64,000 bases of DNA from DSYU01 sp963827605 (lineage in GTDB: Bacteria > Chloroflexota > Anaerolineae > Anaerolineales > Anaerolineaceae): positions 62,001 to 126,000 of the forward strand of contig CAWHBK010000004.1 in the NCBI GenBank assembly GCA_963827605.1, in the 5' to 3' direction. Below are positions 45,816 to 54,856 of the stretch, piece after piece (position 1 is the stretch's first letter; every line of letters starts with the position of its first letter). The translations under genes and the position numbers were made by a program. Below the pieces are notes generated by a model. The model saw nothing but the letters and a program-made list of their open reading frames with translations. It was not told where the DNA came from and searched no databases.

Positions 45816-46733
45816 CTATTCAGAACCTTGATACACTCGCCCTAATCCGGCAGGGGCAGCATGTTTGCGTGTTCCGCCCCAGGCCATGAGAACCAGCAGG
45901 GTCAAAAGGTACGGGATCGAATCCAACAAGAATGGGGAGACATTCACGCCGCTGGCTTGCAGCAGCAGTTGAAAGGCCACCGCGCCGCCAAAGAGCAGAG
46001 CACCAGCAATCGCGCGCAGCGGGTGCCACTTCGAAAAAATGACCAACGCCACGGCAATAAAGCCACGGCCGGCGGTCATGTATTCCTTCCAGGTTTTGGT
46101 GTAGACAATCGAGAGGTGCGCCGCGCCCAGTCCAGCCAGCATTCCGGCCAGAAACAGCGCCTGATAGCGCAGGATATTGGGGTTACGTCCGGCCGCATAG
46201 GCGGTATCCGCGCTTTCCCCCACCGCTCGCAGTCCTAGGCCCCAGCGTGTGCGGAAGAGCAAGAACCAGACGGCGAAGGCCACCGGAACGACCAGGTAGA
46301 TTAGAAAATCAAATTGAAATTGCGCCGTATAGCGTGGTTCAAGACTTCCCAGACCAGGAAACAGGATACGCGGCAGGCTGCGGATTTTTGCACCCACATA
46401 CGGCGCCCCAATCAGGGCGCTCAAGCCAAAGCCCAAGAACATTGTAGCCAGCCCGCTGGCCAGCTGGTTCGCTTTGCGAGAGATGACCAGGTAGCCAAAC
46501 AGCAGGTTCGTCAACCCACCGGTGAGTGTGGCAGCCAGAACCCCGATGGTTGGGCTGCCGGTCGAACTGGTTACCGCAAATCCCATCGCTGCACTGACCA
46601 GCATGACCCCTTCCAGGCCCAGGTTAACGATGCCACCCCGTTCGCTGATCACTTCCCCCAGCGTGGTGTAGAGTAATGAAGTGCCAGAATAAATGGCACT
46701 CGCCAGAACGCCGAGAAGCGCTAAGAGGTTCAT
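45816..46733 (-). CDS. BMP/nucleoside ABC importer permease 2
   Basis: 305 residues with about nine hydrophobic segments. BPD_transp_2 family (NupQ/YufQ-like): TTLGEVISERGGIVNLGLEGVMLV, AVGESADTAYAAGRNPN, YMTAGRGFIAVALVIFSKWHPLR. It overlaps the preceding permease gene by 4 bases (ATGA), so the two are made together and form the membrane channel. Confidence 0.9.
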   Translation of the reverse strand: MNLLALLGVLASAIYSGTSLLYTTLGEVISERGGIVNLGLEGVMLVSAAMGFAVTSSTGSPTIGVLAATLTGGLTNLLFGYLVISRKANQLASGLATMFLGFGLSALIGAPYVGAKIRSLPRILFPGLGSLEPRYTAQFQFDFLIYLVVPVAFAVWFLLFRTRWGLGLRAVGESADTAYAAGRNPNILRYQALFLAGMLAGLGAAHLSIVYTKTWKEYMTAGRGFIAVALVIFSKWHPLRAIAGALLFGGAVAFQLLLQASGVNVSPFLLDSIPYLLTLLVLMAWGGTRKHAAPAGLGRVYQGSE

Positions 46734-47791
46734 GCTTTCTTCCTTTCAAACAGCGATGGCTTGGCTAAAACGGCATACAGCGTTATCGCCAGCAGGATGT
46801 TCAACACCGCGTAGGGCAGACCCTGTTTGAGTTGGAGAATGTCGCCGCCCGAAGTGATGATCGAAATCACAAAGGACATGATTAAAATACCCATTGGATG
46901 GCCACCCGACAGCCAGTTGATCATGAAACCGGTGAAGCCAAAGCCCGGCGAGAAGTTCGGCCGCAGCCGCCCGTGGATTCCAGATATCTCCGACATACCC
47001 GCCAGGCCGGCAATCGCGCCGCCGATACACATGGCGATAATTAGATATCGCGCCCAGGCGATCCCATTGCGCCGTGCTGCCTGCGGGTTGCCGCCCACCG
47101 CCCGCATCTCCAGGCCCCAGCGGGTGTATTTCATCAGGTACCAGTAGAGGACCAGGATGATCAGTGCGATAATCAGACCCAGGTGTACCCGGGTATCAAA
47201 GAAGGTTGGCAGCCGGGCAGAGGCGGAGAAGTCCACCGTTTGAGGGGTACTGGCTGCCCCGCGCGAGCGCCAGGGACCGTAGACGAAGAACGAGACAATC
47301 CCTGGGGCGACATAATTCATCAGGAGAGAGGTAATGGTCTCGTTTGCCAGCCCACGGGCCCGCAGGAACACAGGGATAAAAGCCCACAGCGCCCCGCCGA
47401 CCAATCCGGCCAATATCATGAGAGGCAGCAACAGCCAGGTAGGCATCTGCGGGAAGGCCAATGCCACGCCTGCTGCCAGCAGCGCTCCGATATAAAGCTG
47501 GCCTTCTGCGCCAACATTGATCAGACCTACGCGCGAGGGCAATGCGACGGCAATTGCTGTAAACAGCAGAGGGATCATCCGCACAATGACTTCAGAAAAA
47601 CCAGACGGCGTTCCCAGTGTGTAAACTAACGTATCCTGGATCGCTTCCACTGGATTTTTACCCGCCAGCCATAAAATAACACCGAACAGGAGGAACGCGA
47701 AAATAAAGATCACCAGATAGCGAGTCCCGGTCTGAACTGGTTTCGAACGTAAAAATGATGGTTTTGATTGGGCTGTCGTCAAGGCTGCCAT
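46730..47791 (-). CDS. BMP/nucleoside ABC importer permease 1
   Basis: 353 residues, NupP/YufP-like BPD_transp_2 permease: FTAIAVALPSRVGLINVGAEGQLYIGAL, RARGLANETITSLLMNYVAP, RAVGGNPQAARRNGIAWARY. About ten membrane segments. Pairs with the overlapping permease gene downstream; the ATPase gene lies 34 bases upstream. Confidence 0.9.
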   Translation of the reverse strand: MAALTTAQSKPSFLRSKPVQTGTRYLVIFIFAFLLFGVILWLAGKNPVEAIQDTLVYTLGTPSGFSEVIVRMIPLLFTAIAVALPSRVGLINVGAEGQLYIGALLAAGVALAFPQMPTWLLLPLMILAGLVGGALWAFIPVFLRARGLANETITSLLMNYVAPGIVSFFVYGPWRSRGAASTPQTVDFSASARLPTFFDTRVHLGLIIALIILVLYWYLMKYTRWGLEMRAVGGNPQAARRNGIAWARYLIIAMCIGGAIAGLAGMSEISGIHGRLRPNFSPGFGFTGFMINWLSGGHPMGILIMSFVISIITSGGDILQLKQGLPYAVLNILLAITLYAVLAKPSLFERKKA

Positions 47792-47825
47792 GCTATCCCT
47801 TCGATTTTGTCAACGGGCGAAGCGG

Positions 47826-49379
47826 TTACCCTTGGTAACCAGTCATCAAATGACCCACCGTATAAACATCCGTTTCAGCGGGTTTGAATTCGCCAACGAT
47901 CTGGCCCCCATAGAGCACCACCAGGCGATCGCTCAGGGAAAAGAGCTCTTCCAGATCTTCGGAAATCAGCAAAACGCCAGCGTCTTCGTTTCGGGCTTGC
48001 AACAGTGCCTGGCGAGCCACCGTAGCGCTCTGCACGTCGAGCCCGCTGGTGATGTAGGAGGCAATGATCAGCCTGGGATGATGATCCATTTCTCGGGCAA
48101 TGATCAGCCGTTGCAGGTTGCCGCCAGAGAGCGAGCGTGCCAGCGTGTAGGGCGAAAACGAAAATCCAAACTTCGCCAGGGCAGTTTCCATATCCTGACG
48201 GACAGCCTGCCAGTCCACGCGCAAGCCACCAGAACGGGCATAACGCCAGGTGTTGGTGAGGGCCATATTTTCCAGCACGGTCATAAAGGGCACCGTCGCC
48301 ATCGTCAGCGGGTTCTCCGGGATAAAACTGACGCCGTCTTTGCGCAGATCCCCGATGGACCGGCGCGAATAATCCCGGCAGAACAGCAGTTTCTGACCGC
48401 GGACGATGCGCTCCATCCCCAGTACGGCATCCCCCAATTCTTTCTGTCCATTTCCGGAAACCCCGGCGATGCCCACAATTTCACCGGGGTAGACCACCAG
48501 ATCAATCGCTTTCAGGCTGGTCGACGCGCCTTCACCGTGCGTCTCCACACCCTTCAGCTCAAGCAGCGGTTCCCGGACCTGCCCGGTGATCACAGGCTGG
48601 CGGCTTACGCGGGTGGCAACCGGCTGATCGAACATCATGCCCACCAATTTCGCTTCGGTTGCTTCCCGTCCCATGATCGTTCCGACCAAACGGCCGCGGC
48701 TCAACACGGTAATCCGGTCGGCGCACTGAAGGACTTCTTTCATCTTGTGGGTGATCAGCACAAAGGAATATCCATCCGCCCGCAGTCGACTGAGTACCTG
48801 GTATAACGCCTCGATCTCATGCGGCGCCAGCACCCGGGTGGGTTCATCCAGGATCAGCAGGCGGGCATCTGACAGCAGCAGCTTCAGGATTTCCACTTTC
48901 TGCTGCTCGCCAATCGCCAGATGGGATACCAGGGCGCGAGGATTCACCTCCAACCCGTACTGTTTTGAAAACTGCTCAATTCTTTCGTTGATTTTCTTGG
49001 GCTGATAAACGGCGGGAAGGTCTTGCAGAAACAGGGCAATATTTTCCGCCACAGTCATCGCGGGGATCAGATTGAGGTTTTGGAAAACCATTCCAATTTG
49101 GACTCGCCGGGCATCCTGGGGCGAGCGGAGCTGAATGGGCTCGCCGCGTAGGCGCACTTCACCGGCGTCTGCCCGATAAAATCCATACAGGATTTTCATC
49201 AGCGTGCTTTTTCCAGCACCATTTTCACCCAGCAGGGCATGGATCTCCCCAGCGTAGATATCGAAATCCACCCCATCGTTCGCGACCACCGTTTGGAACC
49301 GTTTGGTGATGCCACGCATGGTCAACAGGGGCTGAACCATGGATGCGTTTAAATCAGAAGAGGGCATGATTGTGTTCAT
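47826..49379 (-). CDS. BMP/nucleoside ABC importer ATPase, duplicated domain
   Basis: 517 residues. Two ABC domains in one chain as in NupO/RbsA-type sugar and nucleoside ATPases. Domain 1: LLGENGAGKSTLMKIL, LAIGEQQKVEILK, LLILDEPTRVLAP. Domain 2: GIAGVSGNGQKELGDAVLG, LSGGNLQRLIIAREM, LIIASYITSGLDV; in domain 2 the Walker B-DEP is replaced by ASYIT, so that site probably does not hydrolyse ATP, which is common in this family. First gene of the importer-All operon; start ATG 49379. Confidence 0.9.
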   Translation of the reverse strand: MNTIMPSSDLNASMVQPLLTMRGITKRFQTVVANDGVDFDIYAGEIHALLGENGAGKSTLMKILYGFYRADAGEVRLRGEPIQLRSPQDARRVQIGMVFQNLNLIPAMTVAENIALFLQDLPAVYQPKKINERIEQFSKQYGLEVNPRALVSHLAIGEQQKVEILKLLLSDARLLILDEPTRVLAPHEIEALYQVLSRLRADGYSFVLITHKMKEVLQCADRITVLSRGRLVGTIMGREATEAKLVGMMFDQPVATRVSRQPVITGQVREPLLELKGVETHGEGASTSLKAIDLVVYPGEIVGIAGVSGNGQKELGDAVLGMERIVRGQKLLFCRDYSRRSIGDLRKDGVSFIPENPLTMATVPFMTVLENMALTNTWRYARSGGLRVDWQAVRQDMETALAKFGFSFSPYTLARSLSGGNLQRLIIAREMDHHPRLIIASYITSGLDVQSATVARQALLQARNEDAGVLLISEDLEELFSLSDRLVVLYGGQIVGEFKPAETDVYTVGHLMTGYQG

Positions 49380-49544
49380 TCACTCCAAATCGTTCAGATG
49401 GCCTTTATGAAATCTTCGATTGGTCGCAATTGTTTGGGCTGTCATTCCCATTCTAAAAAAATGGCCGGCCGAGGAGAAGCGTAGATAATGGGGGTTTTAT
49501 CAATCATGAAGGGCGTAGAAACTACTTTGTGAAATAAAAATAAC

Positions 49545-49563
49545 CCCGTATTTTCTACGGGGG
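49545..49563 (-). terminator. Rho-independent terminator of the NarL-type gene
   Basis: On the minus strand, stem CCCCGTA/TACGGGG with a 5-base loop, followed by a T-rich tail (TTATTTTTATTT). It sits 26 bases after the stop of the response-regulator gene, in the right direction. Confidence 0.8.
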
Positions 49564-49588
49564 ATTTGGCGAAAAATGAGGTCAGTGA

Positions 49589-50260
49589 TCAGGCCGGAGG
49601 AGTGTTCAAACCATGTTCGCGCGCGTAGCGGGCCAGTTCCACCCGGCTGTGCAGATCAAGTTTATCCGTGAGGTTACTGCGGTGACCTTCAACCGTCCGG
49701 ACACTGAGCGTTAAAACTTCCGCAATCTGGCGGTTGGTATAACCCTGAACAATTAAGCGCAGCACTTCAATTTCACGCGGGGTCAACATTTCTTCCGGAG
49801 CAGACTGTGTTTCTTTAGGTGCTTTGGTTTTTTCTGGTTCCGTTAATAAAGCCTGGATCATCCTGGGGTAAACATACAAATCCCCTTTTTTGACCGCATA
49901 AATGGCAGCGATCAACTCCGATTCAGCTGCGTGTTTGATGATATAACCTGAGGCGCCTGCCCGGATGGCCTCCCGCAGTAAGGCTTCATCTTCATGAACG
50001 GTCAGGATCAGCACGCGCAGATCCGGCTGTTCGCTTTTGATGATGCGGGTCACCTGGATGCCATCCAGATCCGGCAGGCTGAGATCAAGCACGATCACTT
50101 CAGGGTGCAATGTTCTGGCCAACTGCATGGCCTCTTCGCCGCAGGTAGCTTCACCGACCAGTTCCATACCCGTTTCACCGCCAATGAGCGCCCTTAAGCC
50201 GGTTCGCACGATGGTATGGTCATCGACGATCAGAACCCGCACCCGATTAGAGGCCGTCAT
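49589..50260 (-). CDS. NarL/LuxR-type response regulator
   Basis: 223 residues, ATG 50260. Receiver (VLIVDDHTIVRTGLRALI, VIVLDLSLPDLDGIQV with the acceptor Asp, LTVHEDEA, IIKHA) and a C-terminal LuxR helix-turn-helix (LTPREIEVLRLIVQGYTNRQIAEVL, SVRTVEGHRSNLTDKL). The gene overlaps the kinase upstream by 4 bases, so they are a cognate pair. Targets unknown; the kinase at 29606 is of the same HisKA_3 class and could cross-talk. Confidence 0.92.
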   Translation of the reverse strand: MTASNRVRVLIVDDHTIVRTGLRALIGGETGMELVGEATCGEEAMQLARTLHPEVIVLDLSLPDLDGIQVTRIIKSEQPDLRVLILTVHEDEALLREAIRAGASGYIIKHAAESELIAAIYAVKKGDLYVYPRMIQALLTEPEKTKAPKETQSAPEEMLTPREIEVLRLIVQGYTNRQIAEVLTLSVRTVEGHRSNLTDKLDLHSRVELARYAREHGLNTPPA

Positions 50261-52344
50261 AGCGGCACCTCCACTGAAATCGTCGTTCCTCGTCCAGGGG
50301 AGCTTTCAATCAATAAATTTCCACCCAGCATTTCCACCCGCTCGCGCATGCCAAACAACCCCAGGCGGTTTACATTCGCCAGCTCATTCGGATTGAAGCC
50401 AACGCCGTTGTCCTCGATGGTCATTACCAGGCAGCCATTCCGCCAGTTGAGTAGAATATCCACTCGGCTGGCCTGGGCATGCAGGGCGACATTCGTCAGC
50501 GATTCTTGCATAATCCGGAAGAGGGCCGTCTCAATTTCGGCTGGCAGGCGGGTGGCCTCGATCTCCAATGCATCGAACTGAACTTCCATCTGGTATTGGC
50601 GGGAATATTCCTCGGCATATTGTTTCAGGGCAGTGATCAGCCCCAAATGGTCCAGACTGGCCGGACGCAGCTTGACCGCTAGATTATGCAAATTATTAAG
50701 AATTTCAGTAGCGATCCTGCGTAACTCAGCGATATGTACCTGCCGTTGTTCCGGCAGCTCGACATCCCGTTCCAACAACCCTAACCGCACCATAAGCGCC
50801 GCCAATATCTGCCCGGACTCATCGTGCAGCTCCCGTGAAAGATGCATCCGCTCTTCTTCCTGGATTTCCATCAAGCGATGGGATAATGCATGCAATTGAT
50901 CATTGCCCAGCCGGACCTTATCAAACAGCCAGGCATTTTGTATCGCTACCGCAGCCAGGTTCGCATACGATTCCAGCAGGAGGATTTCTTCTTTTGGAAA
51001 TCCATTTGGCTCAGCAGTCACCCCACAAAGCACGCCAGCCGCTTTTCCTGCATAACCGAGAGGGAAAACCGCAAAGGAAAGGGATGGTCGATCACCGGAC
51101 GGTAGACCACCGCTGGCCCGATTCCACAGACCTTCTACTTCACCGACATTTTCCAATACAGCGCTTTTCCCATTTTCTTCACCGCGAATAATATTCTTCC
51201 GAATGGCTGTCTGGGCTCGAATATCCGCGATGAGATTCGGATGAACCTCGAGGGTCTGGTACTTGGCGACCGGTGGGACTGTGCCAGTTGTGTTTTTTTC
51301 AGCAGGAGTCAATTCGATCCAGGCAGCAAGTAATCCCATTCGCTCCACCGCCAGCCGGCAAATGGATTCATACAAAGCGGTTTGTTCCAGATTTCCCAAA
51401 AACTCTTTGGAGGAATCGTTGAGTGCTGCCAAATCTTCCACGCGGCGGTTGAGCGCCTCCTCCGCATGCCTGCGTTCTGTCGAAGATGCGGCCAACGTCA
51501 GCGAGGTCAGCGAAACCACCCCAGTGAAGGTTTGCAGCAGGATCAGGCTTTCGTTCATTGACAGCTGTGAAAATGGACCCATCCCGTGGACAGTGTCCCA
51601 AATCGAAATGCCAGAAACCGCGAAAATCGTTGTTACCGCACCGCGTTGTTCTAAACGTAATGCAGCCCAGATGGCAAATGGGAAAATCACATAGATCAGC
51701 GCTTGATGCAAAATTCCGCTGCCGCCTGGGTTTTCAAACACGTAGCCGGTAACCAGAACCAATAGAATAAAGAACAGGCTGCCTTCCAAGAACCATTTCC
51801 AGTGTACGGCTTTCGGAAACTGGTGGTACCATACCAGCAGAAAAGGGGTCACTACGAGAACGCCCAACAGGTTTCCTACCCACCAGGTGCCCCATAGGGT
51901 AAAAAACGGCGTTTGACTCGCCGTGCCCATCAGATACAGAGTTGCCACGCCGATGGATGCACTGATCGCAGTGCTGATGGTTGCGGCAAACACCAGTCCG
52001 ACCACATCGCGAATCCGATCTAACACCAGATGAAAATGGAGCCATCGTTGAAGCAGGTAAGTCGCCATCAAAGCTTCTAAAGTATTGGCCAATCCTAACC
52101 CGAGTGCGATGGGTAATGGTGCGCCGGTCAGAAGCGAGCCCGCGATCACCCCAAGCGCTATCCCTGGCCAATACTGAATACCAAGGATTAACAATGCGGC
52201 CAATCCGATCCCAGAGGGTGGCCAAACAGGCGAAGTATTGGCCTGGACATAAGCCATTTGGAGCGCCAAACGTGCCACCAAATGGTAAATGACAGCCAAA
52301 ACAATGATTCTTAACAGATACTTGCTTGTCTTTGAAAAAGTCAT
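50257..52344 (-). CDS. MASE1-GAF-HisKA_3 sensor histidine kinase
   Basis: 695 residues from ATG 52344 (GTG 52371 is an alternative; no clear SD for either). N-terminal eight-helix MASE1 sensor (ARLALQMAYVQANTSPVWPPSGIGLAALLILG), coiled linker, GAF domain (about 330-500), H-box RELHDESGQILAALMVRLG of the HisKA_3 type and ATPase motifs LTNVALHAQA, EDNGVGFNP, GLFGMRERVEMLGG. A membrane-bound kinase, stimulus unknown. Feeds the NarL-type regulator downstream. Confidence 0.88.
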   Translation of the reverse strand: MTFSKTSKYLLRIIVLAVIYHLVARLALQMAYVQANTSPVWPPSGIGLAALLILGIQYWPGIALGVIAGSLLTGAPLPIALGLGLANTLEALMATYLLQRWLHFHLVLDRIRDVVGLVFAATISTAISASIGVATLYLMGTASQTPFFTLWGTWWVGNLLGVLVVTPFLLVWYHQFPKAVHWKWFLEGSLFFILLVLVTGYVFENPGGSGILHQALIYVIFPFAIWAALRLEQRGAVTTIFAVSGISIWDTVHGMGPFSQLSMNESLILLQTFTGVVSLTSLTLAASSTERRHAEEALNRRVEDLAALNDSSKEFLGNLEQTALYESICRLAVERMGLLAAWIELTPAEKNTTGTVPPVAKYQTLEVHPNLIADIRAQTAIRKNIIRGEENGKSAVLENVGEVEGLWNRASGGLPSGDRPSLSFAVFPLGYAGKAAGVLCGVTAEPNGFPKEEILLLESYANLAAVAIQNAWLFDKVRLGNDQLHALSHRLMEIQEEERMHLSRELHDESGQILAALMVRLGLLERDVELPEQRQVHIAELRRIATEILNNLHNLAVKLRPASLDHLGLITALKQYAEEYSRQYQMEVQFDALEIEATRLPAEIETALFRIMQESLTNVALHAQASRVDILLNWRNGCLVMTIEDNGVGFNPNELANVNRLGLFGMRERVEMLGGNLLIESSPGRGTTISVEVPL

Positions 52345-52451
52345 AGAATAGGGCAGCGAGTAATGATACACAGTTTATGGATTGCTTGAATCCATTATAA
52401 GCAGATTCATCCAGAAAACAAAAACGGTAATGTGAATTGGTTCTCTCTGGC

Positions 52452-53456
52452 TCATCCTTCCGCGCCGGCCTGGACCGCTTCCCGCAGTCGCTGCACATGG
52501 CGGATGGGTGGAACACCGAACAGCCTTTTGTACTCACGATTGAAATATGCAGGATCGTGGTACCCCACACGATAGGCCGCACTGGCCGCGTCAAAGTCTT
52601 CGCTGAGCATCAGACGGCGGGCCTCCTGGAGCCGCAGCTGCTTCTGGAACTGTAACGGGCTCATGGCCGTGACAGCCTTGAAGCGATGGTGCAGCCCTGA
52701 AATGCTCATGCCCAGCTCGCGCGCGAGATCCTCGATGCGCAGTGTCTGGTCGAAGTCCTGCCGGATCAACTCGACCGCTTTGGCGATATACGGGGCGTAA
52801 CTTCCCTGGATTGCCAACTGGCGGAGCCGGGCGCCTTGCTTCCCCATCAGCAGCCGATAAACAATTTCCCGTTTGATCAGTGGCATCAAGACCGGCACTT
52901 CCGCGGGCGAATCCAGCAGCCGGACCAGCCGCACCACAGCGTCCTGCAGGTTGATATCCAACCGGCTGACATCCATCGCCCGTACATCCACATTGCCTGG
53001 AAGTGATCCCTGTCCGGCATCCTCGATAACCGATTCGACGAAGGAAGGGGTAAGGTCCATCCGAATGCTGAGATAGGGTTGCTCCGGAGTGGCTTCAATG
53101 ATCTGACTGATGGACGGCAGTTCGAGGGTGGCAATCAGATAATGATCGGGGTCATAGCGATAGCGGCTTTCACCCAGCAGAAACGCCTTGCTCCCCTGCG
53201 CGATCACGCAAAAGCACGGCTTCACCACACCGTGAATCAATCCCAGCGGTGAGGCTGCACGGGCCAGGAAAAGACCTTCCAACACGTGGACAACCCCATC
53301 CTCTGGCACAGCTCGCGTAATCCGCTCAATCAATTCTTTACGATTGATCTGCCTCCGCTCGACTTCGTGTGCCTGCGCTTCACGTACGTCATTAGGCGTT
53401 TTGTAACCCGCTGCGTCCTGATCACGATCTACTAGCCTTTGATTGATCCCATCCAT
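52452..53456 (-). CDS. AraC-family regulator with AraC_N domain (YqhC-like)
   Basis: 334 residues from ATG 53456 (SD AAAGAGG). Residues about 45-200 form the AraC_N domain (PSISQIIEATPEQPYLSIRMDL, CVIAQGSKAFLLGESRYRYDPDHYLI), residues 230-330 the two-helix-turn-helix DNA-binding domain (IEDLARELGMSISGLHHRFKAVTAMSPLQFQKQ, AAYRVGYHDPAYFNREYKRLFG). E. coli YqhC, of this class, activates aldehyde reductase genes when aldehydes react with the cell. Four aldo-keto reductase genes lie divergently next door, fitting that role. A 20-base near-palindrome sits upstream at 53500. Confidence 0.88.
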   Translation of the reverse strand: MDGINQRLVDRDQDAAGYKTPNDVREAQAHEVERRQINRKELIERITRAVPEDGVVHVLEGLFLARAASPLGLIHGVVKPCFCVIAQGSKAFLLGESRYRYDPDHYLIATLELPSISQIIEATPEQPYLSIRMDLTPSFVESVIEDAGQGSLPGNVDVRAMDVSRLDINLQDAVVRLVRLLDSPAEVPVLMPLIKREIVYRLLMGKQGARLRQLAIQGSYAPYIAKAVELIRQDFDQTLRIEDLARELGMSISGLHHRFKAVTAMSPLQFQKQLRLQEARRLMLSEDFDAASAAYRVGYHDPAYFNREYKRLFGVPPIRHVQRLREAVQAGAEG

Positions 53457-53954
53457 ACAGTAACCTCTTTCCAATATTTTCTGTGTCCATCAACACGGTT
53501 GGACGATTTAAACCGTCCACACCAATTGGTACCGGAAGCGCGTTGATACGGGTTTACAGAATAATCCAACCATTCGACAAGGTCATTCTACCACCGCAAG
53601 ATGAAAGGTCTTGATAATACCCACCATTAGCTCATATTCAACAAAAAAAACGCTGGAATCATGGACTAAAGCGGTTGGAAGGATGCGAAAATCGGTCTAG
53701 CAGAGGAATACAGTATCGTACAAAGTTGATAACTTTTTTTGGCATTCGCGAGGAAAAGCAGAATCGTCCAATCATCTTGCATAATTCTGCAATCATTTTC
53801 AAACAAGGAAATGTACAATGGCAACAACAAGAAATCGCAAACAGCAATTCATTGTTTTTGCGTTTGCAAAGAGACAAAGCGCATAAGAAGGCAGGTGCAT
53901 TGAACTCGCTGCAAAAAACAATTAGGGTAACAAGTCTTATAAGGAGAACGACAA
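53457..53954. other. Divergent regulatory region between AraC gene and AKR genes
   Basis: About 500 bases without a convincing gene. It contains the 20-base inverted repeat at 53500-53519, an AT-rich patch with a run of eight A near 53643, and the SD AAGGAGA before the AKR start at 53955. Promoters are expected in both directions but no box pair was clear. Confidence 0.5.
53500..53519. promoter_or_regulatory. Near-perfect palindrome TGGACG-N8-CGTCCA
   Basis: Twenty bases with an inner TTTAAA and two mismatched positions, 44 bases before the AraC-family start. Candidate binding site for autoregulation, though AraC proteins more often use direct repeats. Confidence 0.4.
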
Positions 53955-54815
53955 ATGTCAGCTATTCCATCGATCGCGTTGAACAACGGTGTGCAAATGC
54001 CCATCCTCGGGTTCGGCGTCTTTCAGATCAATGATGCCGAAGAATGCGAACGGAGTGTTTACGAAGCCATCCAGACCGGCTATCGCCTGATTGATACGGC
54101 AGCGGCGTATGGCAATGAAGAAGCGGTCGGACGAGCCATCAAGAGAGGTGGGGTGCCACGAGAAGAATTGTTTATCACCACCAAGCTGTGGATTTCGGAT
54201 GCAGGTTACGAAAGCACCAGGCAGGCGTTTGAACGGTCTCTGAACCGGCTTCAGCTTGACACGCTGGATCTGTACCTGATCCATCAGCCCTTTGGAGATG
54301 TATACGGCGCCTGGCGAGCGATGGAAGAACTGTATCGAGAAGGCCGCATCCGCGCCATTGGCCTTAGCAACTTCCAGCCTGACCGGGTGATGGATATGAT
54401 CGTTCATCATACCGTAGCGCCGGCCGTGAACCAGATCGAAACCCATCCGTTCAACCAGCAGATTGAAACCCAAAAGTTCTTGCAGGAGAATGGGGTGCAG
54501 ATTGAATCCTGGGGACCGTTTGCCGAAGGCAAAAACAACATTTTCCAAAACGAGCTGCTGGTTTCATTGGCCGGGAAATACCAGAAAACCGTCGCGCAGA
54601 TCATTCTGCGCTGGCTGACCCAACGCGGCGTCGTGGCGATCCCCAAATCCGTTCGAAAAGAGCGAATTGAAGAGAATTTCAATATTTTTGATTTTGAGCT
54701 CAGCCCGGAAGACATGGCTGCAATTGTCACGTTGGACACAAAAACGAGCAGCTTCTTCGATCATCGCGATCCGAACATCGTGAAAATGTTGAGCGGGGCA
54801 AGACGCAACACCTAA
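53955..54815 (+). CDS. Aldo-keto reductase, AKR5/DkgA-like
   Basis: 286 residues, ATG 53955 after AAGGAGA. TIM-barrel NADPH reductase: catalytic tetrad in LIDTAAAYGNE (Asp, Tyr), TTKLW (Lys) and YLIHQP (His), NADPH-binding VAIPKSVRKERIEEN. Close to 2,5-diketo-D-gluconate reductases, which reduce methylglyoxal and other aldehydes to alcohols. Divergent from the YqhC-like regulator, as dkgA is near yqhC in E. coli. Confidence 0.9.
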   Translation: MSAIPSIALNNGVQMPILGFGVFQINDAEECERSVYEAIQTGYRLIDTAAAYGNEEAVGRAIKRGGVPREELFITTKLWISDAGYESTRQAFERSLNRLQLDTLDLYLIHQPFGDVYGAWRAMEELYREGRIRAIGLSNFQPDRVMDMIVHHTVAPAVNQIETHPFNQQIETQKFLQENGVQIESWGPFAEGKNNIFQNELLVSLAGKYQKTVAQIILRWLTQRGVVAIPKSVRKERIEENFNIFDFELSPEDMAAIVTLDTKTSSFFDHRDPNIVKMLSGARRNT

Positions 54816-54856
54816 AACCCTTAGAAGCCCGGAATGATCAGTCAGGTGAAAAGAAA

